Of a stretch of 9,841 nt of DNA, positions 1 to 6,288 are shown in pieces. Origin of the DNA: Pirellulaceae bacterium (GTDB taxonomy: Bacteria; Planctomycetota; Planctomycetia; Pirellulales; Pirellulaceae). The stretch's first letter is position 1. The number at the start of each line of letters is the position of its first letter. The notes beneath the pieces were generated by a model. It made no database searches. It was not told the origin of the DNA and saw only the letters and a list, made by a program, of their open reading frames with translations. The stretch spans positions 1 to 9,841 of the forward strand of contig JABDKS010000462.1 in assembly GCA_013002105.1 (NCBI GenBank). Direction: 5' to 3'. A program made the position numbers and the translations under genes.

Positions 1-724
1 CGTCATAGGAGGCCAACACGCCGGCTTCCTCTTTATTCTTTGGTGGACCACCGACCAGCAAGTGATCGTAAGAGCCGGCCTTGTATTCGCCGTTGTTTGA
101 TACGACCAGTCGACCTTGTGCGGTGTATGCTCCTTTGCCGTGCCAGCCGGGGACCGGTTTTTTGAAGAGGAGTTGATGCTCAAGTGAATGAACATTGATT
201 TCGTAAATCATTCCTTCCATGTCGACCATGTAGATCATGTTTGCCGGATCGGTCAAATGGCGTGCAAAGGCTGTCACCCGGGCAGGCATTTTTTTCGGCG
301 AGATTGCACGGACGTTTCCCACGTCGTCGATTGCATAGTGTGCGATGAAGAGTTGGTTGGATTCGCGGTGGATCATCCGTCCGGCCGGTGTGCCGCCGAC
401 ACTTTCGGGATGAATCGTCATCGACAGGTCCGGTCCCACGCTGAACAATTTGTGTTCGCTACCGAGCGGTTGGTGGGGCGCGTAGTTCACCATCCAAAGC
501 TTGCCCGCCCAAGGAACGACGGCACCAATGCCGCATTCATTGTGCCCCGCTTTGCGGTGTGCACCGTTTTGGCTGTAGACGCCATAAGTCGTCAGGTGCG
601 GATAGACACCACTGATCTTGCGCCGAGATTCAATATCCTGTGGCGACTGATTTTGCCGCGGTAATTGGGCCTCGGACTGGCTCGCCCATGCGCAGATGAG
701 AACAATAATCAATAACAAACGCAT
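1..724 (-). CDS. Secreted protein of unknown function (C-terminus outside window)
   Basis: An open reading frame runs leftward from an ATG at 724-722 through the window edge without a stop, giving 241 full codons. The N-terminus is a textbook signal peptide: Met-Arg, a hydrophobic core (LLLIIVLICAW), then a polar stretch ending SEAQ with likely cleavage after the Ala, so the product is exported. The mature part has many short hydrophobic strands alternating with Gly, Asn and His turns, for example GKLWMVNYAP, NQLFIAHYAI, NMIYMVDMEG and GRLVVSNNGE. That spacing suggests a beta-propeller-like fold, but this is inference. I do not recognise a named family; planctomycete genomes hold many such exported proteins. 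No clear Shine-Dalgarno precedes the ATG. The gene is divergent from the metal-efflux cluster, so a functional link is not implied. Confidence is high that it is coding and low on function. Confidence 0.8.
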   Translation of the reverse strand, partial: MRLLLIIVLICAWASQSEAQLPRQNQSPQDIESRRKISGVYPHLTTYGVYSQNGAHRKAGHNECGIGAVVPWAGKLWMVNYAPHQPLGSEHKLFSVGPDLSMTIHPESVGGTPAGRMIHRESNQLFIAHYAIDDVGNVRAISPKKMPARVTAFARHLTDPANMIYMVDMEGMIYEINVHSLEHQLLFKKPVPGWHGKGAYTAQGRLVVSNNGEYKAGSYDHLLVGGPPKNKEEAGVLASYD

Positions 725-1077
725 CTTGTATGGTCGCAAAAATGTGACGAATGGGTGTGGTCCGTAAGGTGCCATTTTAGAGCCATTTGCGCCAGGAGGG
801 GGCTCCTGGATTCGATCGGCGTCGGTGATTCGATCAAGGCCGGTAATGACAATTTGACCCGTTTGTTGATCGCCAAATGTCAAGCCACAAGCCGCGGAAA
901 TGCTTTAAGGTCGCCTCGGTGGCCAAATCGTGCCGCCGGGTGATGCCGTGTTGGAGAAACACGAAGATTCCCTTCCCGCGTACTGTGGCACTTCGTCACG
1001 CTCGGCAAGGGGTAGCTGTCGGTTGTGACAGAAGATCCGTAGCCAAACGTTTGCGAGGTGAGTATCGTGGTGATGAA
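725..1077. other. Intergenic region between divergent genes
   Basis: This gap of about 350 bases separates the leftward secreted-protein gene from the rightward His/Cys-rich gene and should hold both promoters. Visible elements are a perfect hairpin at 792-809 and a direct repeat GATTCGATC at 809-817 and 827-835, 18 bases apart. A weak leftward -10-like TAAAAT lies at 779-774, with no good -35. A TTGACC at 853-858 has no matching -10. Open frames through 877-1077 give very basic, low-complexity peptides with no recognisable domain, so I treat the region as non-coding. I see no Fur box here. Confidence 0.55.
792..809. repeat. Perfect inverted repeat (7-bp stem, 4-base loop)
   Basis: CCAGGAG at 792-798 is the exact reverse complement of CTCCTGG at 803-809, separated by GGGG. 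There is no T-tract on either side, so an intrinsic terminator is unlikely. It lies 68 bases upstream of the leftward start codon and could be an operator or a 5'-leader structure for that gene. The role is unknown. Confidence 0.4.
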
Positions 1078-1560
1078 ATGAATACGCCAAGCCTCTACCG
1101 AATGACCCAGCGAACGAGCCGATTGGATCGTTGCGTTTTGGCTTTGACTGCCTGCGTTTGGCTACTTCAGTTGCCGATTCCGATGTTCCATCATCACGAA
1201 TCGATTGATTCTGGTTTGGTGTTGGCCGAGCACATCGAACGTCATCACGACGTGTCGACTGGATCTACTTACGATTGGCACTGGCATTTGGTGTTGCCGT
1301 CGGAGCTTTGTCACGGTGATGGCGACTCCGACGCCGTACCGTCAACGGTGGTGACGGCGGCGACGACCTCCGGGCTGTCTGGGTGTTCGTCGGTGACTTT
1401 CGGCGAATTGGATGATGTCCGTAGAATCGACCTATCGGTGTTCGAGTGCGTAGATCCTGAATTGGGATCGCTACCTGAGCCGATGTTTGTTGGTGCATGC
1501 ACCCACCATCTCAAACCCACTGTGCACACCTGCGCGCTACTTTGCGTGATGCTCTGTTAA
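1078..1560 (+). CDS. Small His/Cys-rich membrane-anchored or exported protein, first gene of efflux cluster
   Basis: This 160-residue protein is not one I recognise. Residues about 19-36 (CVLALTACVWLLQLPIPM) form one hydrophobic helix after a basic N-terminus, consistent with a signal peptide or anchor. It is followed at once by HHH (38-40). It carries 12 His and 9 Cys, clustered as EHIERHH (51-57), DWHWH (66-70), CHGDGD (78-83), CTHH (141-144) and a C-terminal HTCALLCVMLC that ends the protein. These are plausible soft or borderline metal ligands, probably outside the cytoplasm. The next genes, 101 bases downstream on the same strand, encode an RND metal-efflux adaptor and pump, so a metal-binding or metal-sensing accessory role is inferred by position, as for CzcI or CusF in other clusters; no homology to those is claimed. 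The ATG at 1078 is chosen because the hydrophobic segment follows it directly and the in-frame extension to 877 looks non-coding. A GGTGAT just before the ATG is a weak ribosome-binding site. Confidence 0.65.
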   Translation: MNTPSLYRMTQRTSRLDRCVLALTACVWLLQLPIPMFHHHESIDSGLVLAEHIERHHDVSTGSTYDWHWHLVLPSELCHGDGDSDAVPSTVVTAATTSGLSGCSSVTFGELDDVRRIDLSVFECVDPELGSLPEPMFVGACTHHLKPTVHTCALLCVMLC

Positions 1561-1575
1561 GAACGGCTCGTTCTT
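1559..1575 (+). repeat. Hairpin overlapping the stop codon of the His/Cys-rich gene
   Basis: AAGAACG (1559-1565) pairs perfectly with CGTTCTT (1569-1575) around a 3-base loop. It begins within the TAA stop and lies in the 101-base gap before the adaptor gene. No T-run follows, so strong termination is unlikely; partial attenuation or mRNA stabilisation between the two genes is possible. The element is short and could be chance. Confidence 0.35.
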
Positions 1576-1661
1576 GCATTTCCAAATAGGTTTGCTGATT
1601 CGTCGGGCGATGGTCCGATGGATTGGCAGTCTCTGAGCCATTCTTTCACTGTGTTGTGTCC

Positions 1662-3113
1662 ATGAATATTCAAGTCTTTGTCCGTGCGTCTTGCGCGGTC
1701 TCGGGGATTGTCCTATTAGTTTGGGCAGTTGGTCAAATACGTCCCGATCCCGCCGAGGTCCAGTCCACTCTGAACGACAGCGGGCCGGCCCCCACCGGCC
1801 GCATGGTGACGCTTTCAAGTTCCAAATCCTCGGTTGCCGGGATCCAATTGGCGGTGGTCCGACGCGGTGACTTGTTGATAGCTCGCACGTTGCCGGCGCG
1901 AATTACCTACGACGATTCGCGTCATGTTTCCGTTCGAGCAGCGACCGACGGTGTGTTGGAACGGGTATTGGTGAAACCGGGCGACGTCGTCGTATCGGGG
2001 CAAACCATTGCAGTCTTGCGGAGTCCCGATATTGGAAACGCTCGCAGTGAAGTCATGACACGGACGGCGGCACTGGAGTTGGCGGAGTCTGAACGCGTCT
2101 GGTGGAGCACGCTATGCGAAAACGTGAAGCGTTTGGTCGACGCGATCGCCTCAAACACTCCAGTGGATACGATCGAAATACAGTTTCGCAACGCCACGCT
2201 TGGGGAGTACCGCGGAAAAATTTTGGCTGGTTACAGCAAATCGCTTTTGGCGTCGCGACTTTCAGCATCGGTCGGTGAGATCGGTCAAACAGGGGCAGTC
2301 AGCGGGCGAATTGTACAGCAACGCCAAAGTCAACAGCACCAAGCGTTGGCTGAATTGAACGCATTGATGGAGCAAGCGCTCTTTGAGACGGGACAACATC
2401 GTAAGCAGTCACGGGCCGAGGCGAAGACAGCAGAACGCGACTTGATGGTTGCAAAACAGCTCCTATCCACACTCTTGGGAATGACCGAAGGTTCTGCATC
2501 GAAGCTCGATCCCAGCGGCAACACCACGGATCTGGCACGATTAGAGATTCGTTCACCTTTCTCGGGAACTGTGGAGCGGCGAACGCACTCCGCGACCGAA
2601 CGAGTCGTGGGCGGAACGGAGTTGTTCGTCATTGCGGACACGAGTGAGTTGTGGGTCGAAGCCGACGTTCGTGGTCGAGATTGGAACGCTCTGCAGGTCA
2701 GTGACGGTGATTCAGTGATCGTGACAACACCGGCGACGCTCACGCAACGACTTGATGCAAAAGTCTATTTTGTCGGTCGCGAAGTCGACTCGCTCAGCGG
2801 AGCTATCCCGCTAGTCGCTCGTATTGCTAATCCTAACAAAATCCTACGTCCGGGACTGTTCGCGCGGATGGAGGTTCCCGTCGGCACGCTCCGAGATGTG
2901 ATCGTGATCCATGACTCTGCGATCGTTGATTTGGATGGACAGGACAGCGTGTTTGTGAAGTCCGAAAACGGATACGAGCCAACAGCGGTCCAAGTTGGGA
3001 TTCGCTCGGGTGACCGTGTCGAAATTCGATCCGGTTTGCATGAGGGACAATCGATCGTGGTTGATGGCGCTTTCGTACTCAAGAGCGAAATGTTGTTGGA
3101 GGGGGAACAGTAG
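1662..3113 (+). CDS. czcB: Heavy-metal efflux RND periplasmic adaptor (CzcB/CusB type membrane-fusion protein)
   Basis: This is the periplasmic adaptor that links an inner-membrane RND pump to an outer-membrane channel. The 483-residue product has an N-terminal membrane anchor or signal (about 9-26), then a linker. The first lipoyl-like half (about 88-122) reads VRAATDGVLERVLVKPGDVV. A long Gln/Glu/Ala-rich helical hairpin follows (about 125-285). The second lipoyl half is about 293-330 (LEIRSPFSGTV, then FVIADTSELWVEADV). A beta-barrel spans about 330-405 with the family signature LRPGLFARMEVPV, and a membrane-proximal domain ends GAFVLKSEMLLEGEQ, typical of the CzcB/CusB group. The length is normal. 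The first ATG of the frame, at 1662, is chosen because the hydrophobic segment follows directly; GTG 1656 and TTG 1623 are in-frame alternatives that only add a hydrophilic tail. The pump gene starts 3 bases after the stop, so the two are surely co-transcribed. I see no His-rich metal-binding N-terminus; the upstream small protein may supply that. The family is certain; the exact substrate is not shown by this protein. Confidence 0.92.
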   Translation: MNIQVFVRASCAVSGIVLLVWAVGQIRPDPAEVQSTLNDSGPAPTGRMVTLSSSKSSVAGIQLAVVRRGDLLIARTLPARITYDDSRHVSVRAATDGVLERVLVKPGDVVVSGQTIAVLRSPDIGNARSEVMTRTAALELAESERVWWSTLCENVKRLVDAIASNTPVDTIEIQFRNATLGEYRGKILAGYSKSLLASRLSASVGEIGQTGAVSGRIVQQRQSQQHQALAELNALMEQALFETGQHRKQSRAEAKTAERDLMVAKQLLSTLLGMTEGSASKLDPSGNTTDLARLEIRSPFSGTVERRTHSATERVVGGTELFVIADTSELWVEADVRGRDWNALQVSDGDSVIVTTPATLTQRLDAKVYFVGREVDSLSGAIPLVARIANPNKILRPGLFARMEVPVGTLRDVIVIHDSAIVDLDGQDSVFVKSENGYEPTAVQVGIRSGDRVEIRSGLHEGQSIVVDGAFVLKSEMLLEGEQ

Positions 3114-3116
3114 GCC

Positions 3117-6100
3117 ATGTTAAAACGCCTGATTGAACTTTCATTGCAAAATCGTTTTTTGGTCATCATCGTTGCGCTATTGATTTGCGGAGCCGGCATT
3201 CGAAGCGCCTTGCACTTACCGATTGATGCTGTTCCCGATTTAACGAACACGCAGATCACGATCATCACTGACGCAGGGTCACTACCACCGGTCGAGGTTG
3301 AACGCCAAGTGACCTATCCCATTGAATGGTCGATGGGAGGATTACCCAATGTCGAAGAAGTTCGCAGCGTGTCGAAGTTCGGGCTTTCGGTGATTACCCT
3401 CGTGTTTAACGAGGGGACGGATGTCTATTTCGCCAATCAACAGGTCAGCCAGCGACTGTCCCAAGCGGCGGCGCAAATCCCCGATGGCTACGGTCCGCCC
3501 GAACTGGGCCCGATGACAACGGCGCTGGGCGAGATCTTGCAGTTCGAGATCCAAAGCGACACGCGGTCGCCGATGGAGCTGCGGACGATGCTCCAGTGGG
3601 AGGTTGCCCCACTGCTTCGCGAAGTGAACGGCGTGACCGAGATCAATTCGATGGGAGGCTACTACAAGACTTTTGAAGTGCGGCCCGATCCCGATCAGTT
3701 AACCGCCCACGATCTGACTTTGGATGAATTGTATTCGCGTTTGGAGGCTAGCAACGCCAATGCGGGTGGCGGCTATGTGATCCATCACGATGAGCAACGA
3801 TTCATACGCGGCCAGGCTCTTCTTCGTAATGAGGACGATTTGAGAAATGTTGTCTTGCGGCGTAGCGATAAGGGGTCACCTCTGCTGGTTGCCGATGTTG
3901 CTGACGTGGTGATCGCGCCCATGCCCCGGCAAGGCGCCGTCAGTCGTGATGGTCGCGGTGAAGCGGTCACTGGTATGGTGATGATGCGGATCGGCGAAAA
4001 CTCTCGCGACGTGGTCGCACGCGTCAAGACGCGGCTGGAGTCCATCCGAGAGACGTTGCCCAGCGACGTGACCATCGATGTGATCTACGATCGTGAGGAT
4101 CTAATTGGCCGCACACTCAAAACCGTGTTAACGAATTTGGTCGAAGGGGGCGTGTTGGTGGCGATCGTGTTGCTGATTATGTTAGGCAGTCTACGCGCCG
4201 GTGTGATTGTTGCCATCGCGATTCCACTTTCGATGCTGTTTGCGTCCAACTTGATGCTGATCTTCGGCATCTCTGCCAGCTTGATGAGCCTGGGAGCGAT
4301 TGACTTTGGGTTGATTGTCGACTCGTCGGTCATCATGGTCGAAAACTGTGTACGGAGACTTGCTCACGATTCGCAGGGGCGCAGCCGACTGGCTGTGATT
4401 CGCGACGCAGCCATTGAAGTGCGCGGGCCGACGATGTTTGGCGAATTGATCATCGCTGTTGTCTATGTTCCCGTTCTATTACTGCAGGGGACCGAAGGAA
4501 AGTTGTTTCGGCCGATGGCGTTGACGGTTTTGTTTGCGCTGTTGGGGTCATTGGTGTTGTCGATGACGCTGATGCCGGCGCTGGCATCACTCAGTTTGCC
4601 AAAGCGTCCCAAAGAGAAGGAAGTCTGGCTGCTGCGATGGATCAAGAAAATCTATCTACCGATCGCAGACCGTGCCGTGTCGACGCCGCGTTTGACAGCA
4701 TCTATCGCGGCAACCGTCTTTGCGATAAGCATCCCCGTGGCGTTTGGCCTGGGTGCAGAATTTATGCCGCGATTAAACGAAGGGGATTTGCTGGTCGAAG
4801 CCGTGCGGTTGCCCAGCGCTTCGCTCGAAGGGGCGGAGAAGATGGCGCGGATTGTCGAATCCGAATTGCTGAAACTGCCGGAAATCAAAACAGTCTTCAC
4901 CAAAACGGGGCGTCCAGAGATCGCGAACGACGTCATGGGCGTCCATCAAAGTGACGTATGGGTGATGTTGAATCGTCCTGACACCTGGCCGAAACCCAAA
5001 ACACGTGGAGAGTTGATCGATCAGATGGAGTCGGTGTTAACCGACGCCGTGCCGGGCGTCGCGTTCGGGTTTACCCAGCCGATCGAAATGCGAGTCGATG
5101 AATTGGTGGCTGGAGTCAAGGCGGATGTCGCTGTATTGGTTTTTGGCAATGAACTCAATACGCTCGCGCGAAAAGCGAAAGAAGTCGAGCGCGTGTTGCG
5201 AAAAATCCCCGGCGCCGCGGATGTGTCTGCCGATATTCAGTCCACCTTGGCTACGTTGACGATTCAGCCACGTCGCGAATCTCTGGCCCGTTACGGTGTG
5301 GACGCATCCCAAGTGATGGATGTCGTCGCCGCACTCGGGGGTCGACAAGTCGGTGAAGTACTCGATGGGCGATCAAGGTTTCCGATCCGCGTGCGGCTAC
5401 CCGAAAGCTGGCGGCAAGATTCTGACATGCTTGCTCAATTACCGGTCGCCGAAGCCGGTGGAAAGCCGGTGCCGTTGGGTGAATTGGCTGATATCCAAAT
5501 CGAACAAACTCCGCCCACCGTCGAACACGACAATGGCCGACGACGCACTTTTGTTTCGGCGAACGTGCGGGGAACTGACGTGGCGACATTCGTGTCGCAG
5601 GCGCGAGCCGCTGTGAAGAAACAAGTGAATCTGCCACCGGGATACGAATTGCAGTGGGGAGGTGATTTCGAGAATTTGCAGTCAGCCAGTCAGCGACTGC
5701 TCTTGATCACACCAATCGTCTTGTTGGTGATTTTTCTATTACTGCATACGACGTTTCGGTCGGTCCAATTGGCGTCACTGATCTTTCTGTGTGTACCGGT
5801 CGCGGCAAGTGGTGGAATCTTTGCATTGATGCTGCGTGGAATGCCCTTTAGTATCGCCGCCGGTGTCGGCTTCATCGCCCTGTTCGGTGTCGCAGTGCTC
5901 AATGGCCTGGTTTGGGTCAGCGATGCGGAAAACCATCGCAAGTCGGGCGTTGACCCAAAGTCATCTGCATTGCGCGCCGTCGACGATCGACTGCGCCCGG
6001 TATTGATGACGGCTCTGGTGGCCAGTTTGGGGTTTCTACCGATGGCACTGTCAACCAGCGATGGAGCCGAAATTCAACGACCCTTGGCAACGGTGGTGAT

Positions 6101-6203
6101 CGGTGGGTTGATCACCAGTACGCTGCTAACGTGTCTGGTGATCCCTGCGGTCTACCCTTGGTTCGCGCCGACGGATGCGAGCGCGGAGGACCCACTGGTT
6201 TAA
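3117..6203 (+). CDS. czcA: CzcA-type heavy-metal RND efflux pump
   Basis: This inner-membrane, proton-driven transporter exports metal cations from periplasm or cytoplasm through the adaptor to an outer-membrane channel. The 1028-residue product has the full RND plan: helix TM1 (about 12-32), a first porter region opening with LPIDAVPDLTNTQI, helices TM2-6 (about 336-490), TM7 (about 530-550), a second porter region, and TM8-12 to the C-terminus. The TM4 motif DFGLIVDSSVIMVEN places Asp396, Asp402 and Glu409 at the same spacing as the proton-relay residues D402, D408 and E415 of Cupriavidus CzcA. This favours divalent cations (Zn, Co, Cd, Ni) over the Cu/Ag pump CusA, which lacks the first Asp. 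The second porter region has the conserved QPIEMR segment. Length is close to CzcA (about 1060). No frameshift is seen. It follows the adaptor gene by 3 bases. No outer-membrane factor gene follows: the next gene is convergent feoB. Substrate assignment is inference from the motif. Confidence 0.93.
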   Translation: MLKRLIELSLQNRFLVIIVALLICGAGIRSALHLPIDAVPDLTNTQITIITDAGSLPPVEVERQVTYPIEWSMGGLPNVEEVRSVSKFGLSVITLVFNEGTDVYFANQQVSQRLSQAAAQIPDGYGPPELGPMTTALGEILQFEIQSDTRSPMELRTMLQWEVAPLLREVNGVTEINSMGGYYKTFEVRPDPDQLTAHDLTLDELYSRLEASNANAGGGYVIHHDEQRFIRGQALLRNEDDLRNVVLRRSDKGSPLLVADVADVVIAPMPRQGAVSRDGRGEAVTGMVMMRIGENSRDVVARVKTRLESIRETLPSDVTIDVIYDREDLIGRTLKTVLTNLVEGGVLVAIVLLIMLGSLRAGVIVAIAIPLSMLFASNLMLIFGISASLMSLGAIDFGLIVDSSVIMVENCVRRLAHDSQGRSRLAVIRDAAIEVRGPTMFGELIIAVVYVPVLLLQGTEGKLFRPMALTVLFALLGSLVLSMTLMPALASLSLPKRPKEKEVWLLRWIKKIYLPIADRAVSTPRLTASIAATVFAISIPVAFGLGAEFMPRLNEGDLLVEAVRLPSASLEGAEKMARIVESELLKLPEIKTVFTKTGRPEIANDVMGVHQSDVWVMLNRPDTWPKPKTRGELIDQMESVLTDAVPGVAFGFTQPIEMRVDELVAGVKADVAVLVFGNELNTLARKAKEVERVLRKIPGAADVSADIQSTLATLTIQPRRESLARYGVDASQVMDVVAALGGRQVGEVLDGRSRFPIRVRLPESWRQDSDMLAQLPVAEAGGKPVPLGELADIQIEQTPPTVEHDNGRRRTFVSANVRGTDVATFVSQARAAVKKQVNLPPGYELQWGGDFENLQSASQRLLLITPIVLLVIFLLLHTTFRSVQLASLIFLCVPVAASGGIFALMLRGMPFSIAAGVGFIALFGVAVLNGLVWVSDAENHRKSGVDPKSSALRAVDDRLRPVLMTALVASLGFLPMALSTSDGAEIQRPLATVVIGGLITSTLLTCLVIPAVYPWFAPTDASAEDPLV

Positions 6204-6206
6204 CGG

Positions 6207-6227
6207 GCCCGCTTGGGGCCAGCGGGC
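6207..6227. terminator. Candidate hairpin between convergent czcA and feoB
   Basis: GCCCGCT (6207-6213) pairs perfectly with AGCGGGC (6221-6227) around a 7-base loop, 3 bases after the pump stop codon. It sits in the 85-base gap between convergent operons, where a bidirectional terminator is expected. Neither side has a T-tract, so it would be a weak intrinsic terminator at best; it may instead act as an mRNA 3'-end stabiliser. Confidence 0.4.
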
Positions 6228-6288
6228 GATCAGCAGCCACGATGGGCTTGAATTGGCAGCGAACGCATCGTCAGGATAAATTTCGACT

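Noticed and set aside
188..664. Plus-strand open frame of 158 codons
   Set aside because: Antisense to the secreted-protein gene, which has a signal peptide; the plus-strand peptide is rich in His/Val/Arg from reversed codons and shows no domain.
877..1077. In-frame N-terminal extension of the His/Cys-rich protein
   Set aside because: The extra 67 residues are very basic and domain-free, and would bury the hydrophobic export segment; ATG 1078 gives a normal exported protein.
905..1090. Minus-strand small frame
   Set aside because: Only 61 codons with no motif, and it overlaps the start of the plus-strand gene.
2765..3268. Minus-strand frame of 167 codons under czcB/czcA
   Set aside because: Shadow of two well-supported genes; Ser/Thr/Ile-rich composition typical of an antisense frame.
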